From the NCBI GenBank assembly GCA_025529335.1, contig JAMYHX010000196.1, positions 1-64,000 on the forward strand: a DNA stretch of 64,000 nt, in the 5' to 3' direction. The position numbers were made by a program, and so were the translations under genes. Below are positions 11,770 to 22,224 of the stretch, piece by piece; position 1 is the stretch's first letter; each line of letters begins with the position of its first letter. Origin of the DNA: Rhizopus sp. PT2906. Its lineage: Eukaryota > Mucoromycota > Mucoromycetes > Mucorales > Rhizopodaceae. A model generated the notes under the pieces. The model was not told where the DNA came from. It did no database searches and saw nothing but the letters and a program-made list of their open reading frames with translations.

Positions 11770-12683
11770 ATGGGAGGAGTACAGAGCTCTGAACAAGGAC
11801 AATATGGTTTCCATGTCTTGAAAGTATAAAGAGTAAACAAAAAGAGAGGAAAATACATTATATATAACTGTATAAAGTAAATAATAGGTCAAGGAAAATT
11901 CACCTGCATTTCACGCAGGTATTGAACAGTTTTTTGATTATATTGTCAGCATCAATCATATTCCATTGGTATATATATGAATATTCAAGTCATATATCTA
12001 GTAGTATAACACAGCTTATTAGGATAATGGAGATAGTCAAGTATTAATAAAAGAACTTGAAAGGAATGAAGATAAGCCTGTGCCCATTGGCATTTATTCT
12101 AGTAAAGAACAAGGATTTCGAGGTACATTGCATATATATATATATATATTTTAAAGACATTAACATCTTTTAAAGAGGTTAGTTTAATACCAAGCAAAAA
12201 GTGGCATTCAGATCCAAATGAAAAGAGCTTGATTGGTTGTTCCATTCGATTCTGTTCATTTGAACGTGCTGGAGAGAATGTATGGCATGTACTCGATGTT
12301 GCACCTAATTCACCTGCTGAAATGGCAGGTATCATTCCTCACTCTGATTATATCATTGGAAGTCCACATATGACACTGAGAAGCGAAGACGATTTTTATG
12401 CTCTTGTGGAAGAATATCTCGGTAAACCGCTAAGATTGTACCTTTATAACTCAGAATGGGATAGTTGCAGAGAGGTGAGATGACAACCATGTTTTTGTAT
12501 GTTTTGATATTTATTGTATAGTGTATCATCATACCTAATCATGAATGGGGAGGAGAAGGATCCCTGGGATGTGATGTGGGATATGGATTGTTACATAGGA
12601 TACCAAGTAAGAAGAAACATGATGAGGATGTAGCCAAGGATACACCTTTACCTGAATCACCTATTGAACAAGCAGAACCATAA
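11770..12683 (+). CDS. GRASP-domain Golgi stacking/secretion protein
   Basis: Golgi reassembly stacking protein family (yeast Grh1), a peripheral membrane protein of early Golgi/ER exit sites, also used in unconventional secretion. Five exons: 11770-11823, 11888-11968, 12023-12122, 12176-12474, 12522-12683 (231 aa). Two atypical PDZ repeats: FHVLKVKENSPAFHAGIEQFFDYI and SIRFCSF...WHVLDV...GWGGEG-like (WGGEGSLGCDVGYGLLHRIP). Begins MGG, so Gly2 could be myristoylated as in animal GRASPs. It ends soon after the second PDZ, so it lacks the long Ser/Pro-rich tail of animal proteins. Exon 1 has just 18 codons and was found only by splicing logic. Confidence 0.9.
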
Positions 12684-12966
12684 TTAATTATTGCTCTTGT
12701 AAGAGTTTAGTAATAAACAATTACAGTTGATCTGAATTTGAAGCTGAAGATGTAATAATGATTATCCGCAAAATTGAATGAATTGCATTAATTTTAAAAA
12801 AGGGAGACCAAGCAGAGAGAGATTATTTAGGGAATTAATGCATCACATCATACACACTTTTTTTTTTAAAATCGGATATACTTTATCCTTTTTTTTCATA
12901 TTTATTTCCCTCTTTCTTTCTTTCCTTCTTTCTTTCTTTTCTCTTTTCTCTTCTTTTATTACTAAA
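12684..12966. other. Intergenic, CT-rich leader of the NIPA-like gene
   Basis: 283 bp. The second half (about 12880-12960) is a long CT-rich tract that ends seven bases before the downstream ATG and is probably the 5' leader. An in-frame upstream ATG at 12778 adds a low-complexity extension and was not used. Confidence 0.5.
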
Positions 12967-14196
12967 ATGGATGTATCAATTCAATATGAACAACAAATAT
13001 ACACAAAACAATTCTGGATAGGCATCATTGTATCCATCGTAACCAACTTTATTCAATCATTTGCAATGGCATTTCAACGCAAATCTCATCTACTGAATGA
13101 TTCCATCTATCCAATAGAAGAACGAAAACATTACCTCAAGCGACCCCTTTGGGTGATCAGTTTTTGCGCCTTTCTGACAGCCAATATCATTGGGTCTATT
13201 TTTACCATTGGCTATTTACCCATTGTCATCTTAGCACCCATCGGAGCTCTATCACTCGTGTTCAACGCATTAGCTGCTAAGCTCATCCTTGGCGACCCAT
13301 TCAATCTCAAAAAAGTATTGGGTACCTGTCTCATCGTTCTCGGCACACTCCTTCTCGGCCTCTTTGGTGTCGTATCCGAACCAGACCATGATATAGATGA
13401 CCTGATAAGGCTATATAAAAAGCCTGGCTTTATTGCCTATTTTAGTTGTTTAGAATTCGTGATAGTCACAAGTGCATTGTTAACTCACTACTGTGAATAT
13501 CTGTATGATCAAATAGAGTCAGCGGCTTTACCTCCTACGACCGTGGGTAAGTGGGTAGGTCGATGGATTGAAAAGGACGAATTCAAGAAATATATTGGCA
13601 TCAGGTAAATAGAGAACAAAATGTATGTTATTCTTGACGCTCATCATTTAAAAAAGTTATGGTGTATTGGCAGGCAATATTAGCAGCCAAAGTATGCTAT
13701 TTGCAAAAAGTGGTATCGAATTGATCATCCTTACTATTGTATCTGATAAGAATCAGTTACAACATTCTTTAACTTGGATTTTATTGATCATGATGGTCGG
13801 TACGGCCGTCCTGCAGGTAAATATCAGAATGTTTGGGCAAACACATGTGTCTCATCTATTTATTTTTAGCTGCACTATTTGAACAAAGGATTGCAACTAT
13901 GTGATACTGTCATTATGCTTCCTATCTCATGCTGCGTCTTTAATGTATCATGTTTATTCAATGGACTTGTTTATTATGATCAATGGGATCGATTTACATG
14001 GTATCAACTTGTGCTTGTCATGGTCGGAGTGTCCTTGACTATTGGCGGTGTCCTCTTGATTTCATGGAAGCAGCAGTTGAATACACTGACAGAAGAGGAA
14101 GTGACTACGATTCATGACGAGTTGTTACCACAAACAGATGTCAGACCTAATGAAGAGACCAAGCTGTTGCAATCAAATAACACAAGATATACTTGA
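12967..14196 (+). CDS. NIPA-like magnesium transporter family (DUF803) membrane protein
   Basis: Multi-pass membrane protein of the NIPA/DUF803 group within the drug/metabolite transporter superfamily; animal members carry Mg2+ and fungal ones are mostly uncharacterised. Exons 12967-13604, 13657-13816, 13870-14196 (374 aa). About nine hydrophobic segments are visible. Family signatures include FWIGIIVSIVTNFIQSFAMAFQRKSH at the start, IGSIFTIGYLPIVILAPIGALSLVFNALAAKLILGD, and a pair of helices near VLVMVGVSLTIGGVLLIS. A charged cytosolic tail follows. Substrate is inferred from family only. Confidence 0.85.
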
Positions 14197-14594
14197 TCAT
14201 TATAGAATGTAGCTTAATAGAATCCCCCCTCCTCCTTTTTTTATTATTTGTAAATAATGCAGTACAGTACTTACTTTTTTATAATGAATAAATTGATCAT
14301 GTTTTGAAATCAAATGGGTCAACAAATAAATGGATCACTTTTATTGAAACTGTTTTCTGTAGAGAGAGTGTCTTGTGAATATACCGTGGGTACCGTCAAA
14401 ACTTGATGATGATCATGTCGATATGCAGTGAAGCATAAATTTAGAAAAGTTGTCAATCACTCAATTTTCTCTCTCTTACATGGCCAACTCAATCTCTATC
14501 TCTTAGTACAAGTCCTCTTAAAGAAATGTATTAAACATCAACACGAAAACCAGCGCTTACCAGAACTTTTACAAAGAATGTCCTCATTTTGCCC
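14197..14594. other. Intergenic with orphan plus-strand ORF fragment
   Basis: Apart from NIPA 3' sequence it holds a plus-strand reading frame, about 14425-14612, of protein-like composition (contains VVNHSIFSLLHGQLNLYLL) that has no ATG context and runs into the left edge of the Tc1-like element. It may be part of an older gene interrupted by that element. Not assigned to a family. Confidence 0.35.
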
Positions 14595-15697
14595 AACTAT
14601 CAAAAACACATAATTATTATAAAAAACAAAGTTTGATAGTCTATTTTAATAATAATATATTTTCATTTTATTTTAATACTTTGTTGGCCCGCCTTTGACG
14701 TCGATAACCGCTTGGCATCGATCACTTATACTTGCAACAAAGTGATGAGCAAGGTCCACGCTTATATTTTTCCATTGGTCATTCAAGACTTCCTTCAAAT
14801 CATCAATGTTGTTAATGGCAGCCCTTTTGTCCTCGATAAGTTTTTCAAGAGCCCACCTGCTCAATTGGGTTTAAATCCAGGCCTCTTTCCACCACTATGG
14901 CAGCTTGCGTCATCTTCTTGAAAGATGAAATCCTCTACCAATTTTTTGAACCAAGAGTGAAAGTTCTTGGCCAAAATGTCAATGTACACATCCTGATTTT
15001 CAGGACCATCAACGATCACCAAAGGCCCAAAGCCTCTTGCCCAAAAGCAGCTCCATATTATAACGCTTCCGTGCTCTCTATTTTGTTGTGGGCTTAACAT
15101 GACGAGCCTCGTATCTTTCGCCGACTTTACGAATAACTCTGGCCCCACCGTCATGTCCCTTCACCGTAAAGCGTGATTCATCCGACCAAGCCACGCTTTC
15201 CCATTGTTCTTGAGCCCAGTCGACATGATCTAAGGCCCAACGGAGTCTTTTCTTGTTTGTTTCTGTAAGAGATGGCTTATATGCAGCAAAGTACGATTTA
15301 AAGCCCATTTCCCGCAAGTAGTTGATTACTGTCTGTCGGGAGATTGTAATCTCAGCTTGCTGTAATTCGAATCTTACAGAATCGTAAGACGCAAATGGGC
15401 TTTTTATAATTCTTCCCAAGTGTCCTTGAGCTCTTTCGCAAAGTTTTTTCAAAGCTCCAGACACCTTTTTTGGGAGAGAGGACCTAGTCTCACGAATTCT
15501 ATCGACAACTTTTTGGACACTATTCTTGGGCATCTGGACTGTATTAGATATACGATTGAAGATGTACTCGACTTTATCGAATCACAAGACTCCCTAGTAG
15601 CTTTTAAGTTTGCGCTTTTGGTAAGAGCTTTGGGTGCTATCTAATGTATTTTGGCTTGACTTGTTTGATAAATCACTATATACGATTCCTGATAGTT
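14595..15697 (-). mobile_element. Degenerate Tc1/mariner-family transposon
   Basis: About 1.1 kb. Possible ends are an inverted 8-mer, AACTATCA at 14595 and TGATAGTT at 15690-15697, each containing a TA that could be the target duplication; longer terminal repeats are not obvious, so the borders are tentative. The transposase lies inside on the minus strand. The size fits a Tc1-like element with a single ~340-residue transposase. Confidence 0.6.
14672..15644 (-). pseudogene. Tc1-like transposase, inactivated
   Basis: DDE transposase of the Tc1 group, on the minus strand, in three frames. Reading from 15644, the expected start is ATA rather than ATG, followed by a region like other Mucorales copies (APKALTKSANLKAT). 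A stop and a frameshift precede the HTH block (ISNTVQMPKNSVQKVVDR). The catalytic region continues with WSDESRFTV (first Asp), a frameshift near 15100, FQEDDASCH (second Asp), a deletion plus frameshift around 14880, DLNPIEQ, and the tail WALEKLIEDKRAAI...VIDVKGGPTKY. At least four lesions, so it cannot make a functional protein. Confidence 0.9.
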
Positions 15698-15870
15698 TAA
15701 ACCAGACAAAGCTGGATCAAGGTTTCATTATTTGCTGACGAAATCTTGTCGGTACTCGCTTATTTTGTTCCTGTGAATGAAGCGTTCTACAATCGACACG
15801 GACATATTGTGTCTCTTTGATAAATAAAACCCACGCTTTAATACAAAAAAAAAAAAAAAAAAAAAAAAAC
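15698..15870 (+). other. Orphan 3' gene end with AATAAA and poly(A) run
   Basis: A plus-strand frame ends ...FVPVNEAFYNRHGHIVSL at TGA 15818-15820. AATAAA follows at 15823-15828, and after 16 more bases there is a run of 25 A (15845-15869). This order (stop, signal, short spacer, poly(A)) is what a reverse-transcribed mRNA end looks like. The coding part is only about 38 codons back to a stop and no family is recognised. Confidence 0.5.
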
Positions 15871-15899
15871 TTTTATGCAACAAACACCGTTAGAACTTA

Positions 15900-16790
15900 T
15901 TAGTGCTTGAACAAGTGCTTATTGTTCATAATATATTCCTCCAATCTCTCAGGATTCCTTCCAAGAAGTACCTGAATGCCGTCTGAGACGAGAGGATTCT
16001 GTATGTCATAAGAAGCCAGAGTCGTAGACAAGCCGAAAGCCATGCTATGATTCATATGACCTGAACCCATCAGCCTGTTGTACTTGTCAAGTGCACTGAT
16101 CTGCTTATAACCAAAGGGACGACCGAGAGCGCGTGAGAAGTGTTCTGCAAGCTGCTTGGGCGTGACAACATCACCGTTAAGTTCATACACAGCGTCTCCA
16201 TGTTTTTGGATATCGTCACTGAGGATGATTGCTGCGACTGCACCAATATCGTTGGTCGAAATCCAACCTTGTGGTTGGTCAGGGTGGAGCGTATCGAGGA
16301 CATGATCGTTCTCAAATAGACCAAAGTGGAACAGGTTTGACATGAATCGACCAGGTCGCAAGGCGACAAAAGCCCCACGGTTTGGTAGTTCATAGATGGC
16401 TTTTTCTGCATAATAATGTTGAGTTCCAATGTAGGTTGTACGCCAAGGGAAGCTGCTCCATAGACTGGAGATATCGACGATCTGTCGAACACCTGCCTCA
16501 TAAGCCCAACTGGCGATGGTTCTTTTGTGAGAAGGCATGTTGGGCAAATCGGCAATGAGAAGCAGTAGACGTGTGTGCCCCTTTAATCCGTCTTTGAGTG
16601 GTGTCATGTCGCTGTAGTCGCCTTGGACAACTTGGACAAGTGGATTGTTGGAAAATAAAGTGTAGACCTTTTCTGGTTGACGGGTATAGATCGTCACAGG
16701 AATGTTTTTGGCCAAGAGGTCTTTGACTGTCTTGGAACCTACATTGCCTGTGCCTCCGAGAATGAAAACGCGTTCTTGTGAAGTATGCAT
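15900..16790 (-). CDS. NmrA-like NAD(P)-binding oxidoreductase
   Basis: Atypical short-chain dehydrogenase of the NmrA/azoreductase-like type. Intronless, 296 aa. N-terminal Rossmann motif FILGGTGNVGSKTV (GGxGxxG, residues about 9-20), TRQPEK after the second strand, VQGDYSD, RPGRFMSNLFHFG, WISTNDIGAVAA and PKQLAEHFSRALGRP. Such proteins either reduce quinones/dyes or only sense NAD(P); which applies here is not visible. It is one of few intron-free genes in the window, which might mean retroposition or horizontal origin but is weak evidence. The start is supported by the Rossmann fold beginning at residue 7. Confidence 0.85.
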   Translation of the reverse strand: MHTSQERVFILGGTGNVGSKTVKDLLAKNIPVTIYTRQPEKVYTLFSNNPLVQVVQGDYSDMTPLKDGLKGHTRLLLLIADLPNMPSHKRTIASWAYEAGVRQIVDISSLWSSFPWRTTYIGTQHYYAEKAIYELPNRGAFVALRPGRFMSNLFHFGLFENDHVLDTLHPDQPQGWISTNDIGAVAAIILSDDIQKHGDAVYELNGDVVTPKQLAEHFSRALGRPFGYKQISALDKYNRLMGSGHMNHSMAFGLSTTLASYDIQNPLVSDGIQVLLGRNPERLEEYIMNNKHLFKH

Positions 16791-16880
16791 TTTTTTTTAA
16801 AAGAAAAAGAAAGAAAAAGAAATGTCACACAATGTTTGAGTTATTACTGCAATGGATGATAAATCATGGCTTTATTAAAT

Positions 16881-17592
16881 CTATGCTGATTTTTCTTCAT
16901 TTAAATAATTTGGATTCGTTGCTAGTTTCCTTGAGAGATTATCGTACCAAGTTTGAAATGTCTTTAATGACAGATATCCGTTCTCTGTTAATTGTCCAAT
17001 TGGGATCGAATTGACTGGTATGTTCTGTACAGCGAATGAAGTGACATAGTTGTAAAGGTTTTCTAAAATTCGTTCTGCCATCTGACCTACTTGAGTTACA
17101 TTCATGCTTGGTTTGACTAAGGATGTGGATGTTGTTGTTGTTGTTGTTGTATTTGGAAGTGTAGCGAGTTCTTGTTGAACGACTTGAATTGGTTCAATCG
17201 AAATCCCCAGTGTGGCTGACGTAGGGACCATTGGTGATGTTGTTGTGCTCTTGAGGCGGAATATAGCGCTTGCTTTTTCGTTAGAAAGCCTATGGTGATA
17301 TCAGTCTTTTATATATTCATATTATTTAAAGTCCATACCCTCCCAAGAGTTGCCACTCTTTATTAGGCCATAGTAAGTGAACAGTTGCAGCATATCCTGG
17401 CTCAAATGGTATGGTTCCAAGTAAGAAGACGACAATGTGATTTATATTTTGAGCATCTGCTAATTCAAATACATATTTGTTGACATCAACTTGTTGTAGA
17501 TTAGTTTGAACCTATGCGTTGCCCTTAATTTACTATTTTCAAAGAGTGGCTTGTCAAAATACCAGTCGACCAGCAGCAATACAGCCAAACAT
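16881..17592 (-). CDS. OPI10: OPI10/Hikeshi family protein
   Basis: Member of the Hikeshi (human C11orf73)/yeast Opi10 family; the human protein imports HSP70 into the nucleus under heat stress, and the yeast gene affects inositol regulation. Minus exons 17592-17563, 17511-17339, 17289-16881 (203 aa). Diagnostic N-terminus MFGCIAAGRLVQTNLQQVD, then FELADAQNINHIVVFLLGT, GYAATVHLLWP and WQLLGGLSNEKASAIFRL. The C-terminal helix region holds AERILENLYNYVTSF and FQTWYDNLSRKL. A Thr run (seven or eight codons, ACA/ACC) sits in the middle linker. Exon 1 codes for only ten residues. Confidence 0.93.
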
Positions 17593-17721
17593 GTTCTAAT
17601 AAATAAATATATATAAAAACAAGAGACAACAAATTCATCTTCTTTTTATTATTCATTTTTTTTTGTTCTAGAAAGTTAAAGAAGCCTCCCGGAGTTTAAT
17701 ACAAGTATAGCAGGGGGGAAA

Positions 17722-18786
17722 TTATTCATTGTCGTCGCTACTCTCACTATTTTCATCATCCTCCTTTGAGACACCTGTTCGTTTTAAAAGAGCAAAATAT
17801 AAGGGACCCCAGCCATCAGTCTTGTCAGGCAAGATGATCCATCCGTATTTTGTTCTTTCACCAATAGCCCATTTCATCTTGACAGGTTCCACAGGAATCT
17901 TGCCCTTTTTGATCATCTTTTCAATGACTTTATCGTTTTCTAGTGAGCTAATGGAACAAGTACCGTACAAGATCAATCCATCGACGCGGGCGGCATGCAC
18001 TGCAGCCTTGAGCAAAGAAAACTGTCGTTTGGCGTTCATTTGAGTGCGTTTGGGTGTCCAGAGTTCAAACTCCTTTTCGTCATGCAGCAGATGACGTTCG
18101 GACGAACAAGGTGCATCCAACAAGACCTTATCATACTGCTCTGGCTCACCATAGTATCGTGTCCCGTCCCTGCCGACGACAGTACTGACATCTGCGAGCA
18201 CATCAGGCGGTAAATAAGACTCAATGACCTGGCGCAACCGTCGTCTACGATCAGACGCGATCTCGTTCGATGTCAACCGTCCGTACTGCTTATCCAAACG
18301 CTGCAAGATGGACAATGTTTTGCCGCCTGGCGCCGCGCATAGATCCAGAACATGATCCTCTGGCTGAATGTCTAGGGCCTCGGTTGCCAGGACGGAACCA
18401 GCGTCGAGGATATAATAATCGGTGATCTCATGGCTATCTTTTGAAGGTGGCGGGAATCGAGAGCATGTTTTGGATGCATAACAGGGGATACTCAAAAAGT
18501 CAAGCATGATTAAATCGTGCAAGGTATCTTTCAGCTTTGCCTTTACTTGGTCAATCTGAGCATATTTGTTAATCATGATGCAATGTCGAACAGGGCGTTT
18601 GAGTGCCTCTAGTAAAATCGGCCATCGTTCGGATCCCCACTCGGCTTCATAGTATTTGCTGAATGCAGTCATCACTGCATTTCGTTTTCCTGTTTCTCGT
18701 AAAAGTGCCTTTTCTTTCTTTTTCGATCCTCCCTTTTTCTTGTCTTCCTTTTTGTTTCCTTTTCGTTTGCCCTTTTCCTCAGACAT
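17722..18786 (-). CDS. NSUN3/NSUN4-type RNA m5C methyltransferase
   Basis: SAM-dependent methyltransferase of the NOL1/NOP2/Sun family. Intronless, 354 aa from the ATG at 18786; an in-frame upstream ATG at 18840 adds a low-complexity FFFF stretch and was not used. Very basic N-terminus (KGKRKGNKKEDKKKGGSKKKEK), then SAM-binding motif LDLCAAPGGKTLSIL, the LLDAPCSSERHLL motif with the conserved Cys, and ILYGTCSISSLENDKVIEK with the second conserved Cys. The DAPC(S/T)xxRH signature is typical of the NSUN3/4 branch, which acts on mitochondrial rRNA or tRNA. Here the basic N-terminus could be a targeting or nucleolar signal. Substrate unproven. Confidence 0.88.
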   Translation of the reverse strand: MSEEKGKRKGNKKEDKKKGGSKKKEKALLRETGKRNAVMTAFSKYYEAEWGSERWPILLEALKRPVRHCIMINKYAQIDQVKAKLKDTLHDLIMLDFLSIPCYASKTCSRFPPPSKDSHEITDYYILDAGSVLATEALDIQPEDHVLDLCAAPGGKTLSILQRLDKQYGRLTSNEIASDRRRRLRQVIESYLPPDVLADVSTVVGRDGTRYYGEPEQYDKVLLDAPCSSERHLLHDEKEFELWTPKRTQMNAKRQFSLLKAAVHAARVDGLILYGTCSISSLENDKVIEKMIKKGKIPVEPVKMKWAIGERTKYGWIILPDKTDGWGPLYFALLKRTGVSKEDDENSESSDDNE

Positions 18787-18852
18787 GTTTTTTATAGAAA
18801 GAAAAAAAAAAAAAAGGATCTTGTCAAGCCACCCAATCAAAACCTTTATTCA

Positions 18853-21049
18853 TTATTCATTATCAGATTCTTGTTTAACAATCTTGGAGATATCAGAGGA
18901 TAAATTAAGCAATAAAGTTGATTTGATGACGCCTTCTTTCTTTTTTGTTTCTATAATGTTTGCCAAATCTAATGCAGACAGTAAGTTGCCCACAGATGAA
19001 GTCTCTGGAGCCAAAAATAGCAGTTTGCCAACGGCAGCTAATAAACGGTGCACTACAAAAAAAAAAGGAGTCAATGGGATTGAATATAAACAAGGATAGA
19101 ACTTACTGATTTCTTCATCTGTTTCTTTAGTTAATGCATCAACCATTGCACTCAGTAGTTCAACTTGCCAGTCATCATCTTCTTGTTCTGCTATACCGAC
19201 AAATACCCCTTCTTCCTTTTTCAGTCGTTCGATCGAGACGTTATTGGAACAATTGTATGCAAGTGATGCGGCTGCTTGTCTGATCTGACTGTCATCCGAT
19301 AACAAGCTAGTGATTAGCATTTGTGTGAGTTGTGATCGATAGGTTGCTCCTTCCAAGTGGGAAGTAAAGTGAGTTGTGGATAAGGTCGAATCAGCAAATA
19401 GGTTACAAGCGACGCGTAGGATCATGATCCATGTTGCTCTTGTAAGCGTGTCATGGTTCTGAGTGGCGATATCCATCACTCTGCCCAATTGATCCGCTAT
19501 ATAAAAAAAGTCAGTGTTTAGTCTTTTGTAAAACAAGGTCATATATGAATAACATACGGTTTGTAATGTAATAGTTGGAGACGTCCTGAATGAGCAGTAA
19601 TGATTTAAAGATATCCAAAAATGGGAATAACTGATCATTGTTTAACTTGTTCAATAATGTCCTAGATAATTCACTCCACCCGTTCACGTCAAGTGTCTTT
19701 TTTTCCTTGCTGAGCACCCTCTTGGTTTCATCCAGCGTCTTTTTCTCAGTATCTGATAAAGTCACATTATTCGCCTCTAAAAACTCATTCAACTTTCCAT
19801 AAATAACATCTAGTTTTCCAACATTGGTGTAAAGAATGGGTACGTTGGGCTGATTGATGATTGCTCTCAAAAGCAGTTTTCGGTGTGGATGAGCTATACA
19901 TGTAGAAAATGATTAGAATAAATAAAAAGTAAATAAATGTAACTTACGAGGATAAGCTTCGAATAATAAAATGTCCACTTGACTCTTTAGTTCTGCGTAA
20001 TCAGCACCTGAGAATTCTGCAATCTTCTTTCCATCCAAGTAAAAATGAAACGTTGGTACTCCCCTGATGTTGTACTTTGCCGCATCCATGGCAACCGACA
20101 TGTCCAAGAGTACACCCAACACTCTGATCTGTTGCTGTGGGTTACTGTTTTTCTCTTGTATGAGCTCTTTAAACTTGGGCTTGATCATTTGACACGGCCC
20201 ACATGTCGGTGAGGTGAACATGACGGCCACTGCCTTGTAGCTGGTGATCAATTGTTCCATCATTTGTGCGCTTTTGACTTCTTGGATAGGGTTCTTTTCT
20301 GTAGGAGCTGCAGACATTGCTGCGGAGGAGATACCTTGCAATAAACTGCTGAGTGTCTCTGTCGTGGGTCTCTCGCCCTGTAGAATACGATTGACCGTTT
20401 CGGCTGGTGGTGCTTGTACTGGAGGAACAGCAGCAGCAGCAGTAGGTCTTAATCGAGACTGACCAAACATATTTTCAATCATTGGCAAGATGGATTGTCC
20501 AAAGGGCCTGGAAAGAGATGAGTTTGCAATAAAAAACAAAAAACGTTACTTACGTATTGATAACTTCGGATGGTAAAGTAGTGATATGAGCAGGTATTGT
20601 CTTTCCGCATAAAAATTGGCATAAATCATTTGAAAATGTATTACAATTAAAGTCTAAAAGGTGATACTTTTCGGCTCTATACAATGTCAATGAACCGCAC
20701 ATCAAAATTATATATGCTTTCCTTACGTGTAAACCGATCGAAGACTGTCTATATATTCAAGGACAACTTCAAGAGGAAGGTGTGTTTCGCCAATATCAAT
20801 CTTTTGCAGAGGAACACCATGCTGTGTGCTTCCGGGAGGAACAGCCATGATACCCTGACCATAGTAAAACTCTTGACCGTAGACAACAACTGAAGTATGC
20901 CAAATACCGTCTTAAAAGATATTAGCTTACACACACATACACACACTTTATTTATTCTTACCGATTTGTTTCCCTGTTAGTGCAAGGGACATGGACTTGG
21001 CTAAGCCCTGAGAAAGATCATATATATAGAGTTGAACTGGTTCTGCCAT
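18853..21049 (-). CDS. PPPDE (DeSI-like) peptidase - thioredoxin - PUL domain fusion
   Basis: Probable deSUMO/deubiquitin-type cysteine protease fused to thioredoxin and PUL domains. Seven minus exons: 21049-20962, 20910-20727, 20676-20554, 20507-19948, 19893-19558, 19496-19107, 19052-18853 (626 aa). PPPDE domain at about 1-130: catalytic His in DGIWHTSVVVYGQEFYYGQGI and Cys in LLDFNCNTFSNDL. Thioredoxin at about 190-310 with the CGPC centre (MFTSPTCGPCQMIKP) and the cis-Pro GVPTFHFY. PUL (Armadillo-like, Cdc48-binding in PLAA/Doa1) from about 320 to the end. This suggests a Cdc48/p97-linked ubiquitin or SUMO function; that link is inference. Confidence 0.9.
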
Positions 21050-21210
21050 GCTGATGATTGGAAAAGAAAGGAGGCAACGTAATTGCTCATTGTGTCATTT
21101 TAAAATGCGGTAAAAATTCTAGCAATTTCATAAAAGTTGATCTGAACGTGAAATTTTACTAAAAAGGCAAAATGGGTTCCAAGTCATGCAAAGCTCACTT
21201 TCAATCATTA
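21050..21210. promoter_or_regulatory. Upstream region of the PPPDE-thioredoxin-PUL gene
   Basis: Non-coding 5' flank of the preceding minus-strand gene, ending at the edge of a dispersed repeat. No specific element seen. Confidence 0.3.
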
Positions 21211-21214
21211 GTTT

Positions 21215-21242
21215 CTAACAAAGGATTGCTCACAGTTAGAGT

Positions 21243-21299
<57 letters not shown>

Positions 21300-21960
21300 G
21301 AAAAGTTACTTTATTGAATAAAACATACAAGTGTTGCCCGAGCTTTGTTGTTCACTGTCTTCTTTTGATTTGGATAGGACACCATTGACACTTCAGGGAG
21401 AGTCTTCCTCTTGCAAACGAGCCAACATGGCCACGTCACGGCGGATCTCCTCATCTTCACACTCCTCCGCTGTGAACTGCTTACTTTCTTCTTCGTCTTC
21501 ACAGTCGAAGAAGGCTTCCTATTCTTCCTCCGCTAGGCCAGCAGCCTCAAAGATATCCTAATGAAATGCATCAAATAAAGAGTAAGTAACCAATAGTAGA
21601 CTAAGATGAATATAACTTAGGGAATACTATTACTTTACTATCATTTAGCTTCGTTATTGTATATAGATTACTGCTGTAATATAGTAAGCAGTGAGCAGGA
21701 TGAATAAATAAATAAGTGAGGGAGCTATAGTAACAGTATTCACATGTTACTTGCTCAAGGATAATCAATTGAACCTCAGTTACACATGATTAAACAATAA
21801 TATGACATTAAGGAGCCTTTTGTCATAGCAACATGCACTGTACTTTGTTGTAATCACGTTAGAGCTATAACTCTAGTATTTTGTTGTCTTATTGTTTCAT
21901 TTAATGCTATGTATCATTTCAGTTGTTGCCATTGGCTATCAATATAGAAGAAAAGATCTT
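21215..21960 (-). repeat. Dispersed repeat, copy 1 (internally deleted)
   Basis: Read on the minus strand, this copy matches the plus-strand copy at 57.36-59.28 kb in two blocks: about 21620-21960 matches 57358-57702 and about 21215-21615 matches 58930-59280, with the ~1.2 kb between them missing here. It carries the relic coding exon with DIFEAAG, an internal TAG, then EESKQFTAEECEDEEIRRDV, and a polyadenylation signal. A run of about 35 A (plus strand, from 21247) followed by (GAAAA)n replaces a short T tract of copy 2. Confidence 0.8.
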
Positions 21961-22224
21961 CTTTCGCACATTTTAAGGTTCAAACTCAATAACAGTGAAT
22001 GATTGATGAGATAGCTACAGATTTGGGGTTTTTGTTGACTATTTAAAGGCAACGATAGCCTATAGGGGCGTGTGAAAGTGTGCTGTACCAAATGATTTAT
22101 GTATTATAAGTAAGTGGAATAATGATGCCATAAAAAGAGAATGAAAAATGAGATAGAAAAACCCTATCATGTGTAGTAAAAATGGGATCCACGGGTACAC
22201 AAACGAAACTCAGGGCTAGAGAAG
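21961..22224. other. Intergenic
   Basis: Flank between the repeat copy and the next ORF. Nothing recognised. Confidence 0.4.

Noticed and set aside
15420..15644. Plus-strand ORF of 74 codons
   Set aside because: It is antisense to the transposase N-terminal region.
14595..15697. Intact Tc1 element with long inverted repeats
   Set aside because: Only an 8-bp inverted match was found at the ends and the transposase has several lesions.
15900..18786. Horizontal transfer of the two intronless genes (NmrA-like, NSUN)
   Set aside because: Lack of introns is the only hint; sequences look eukaryotic or widely distributed, and composition does not stand out clearly.
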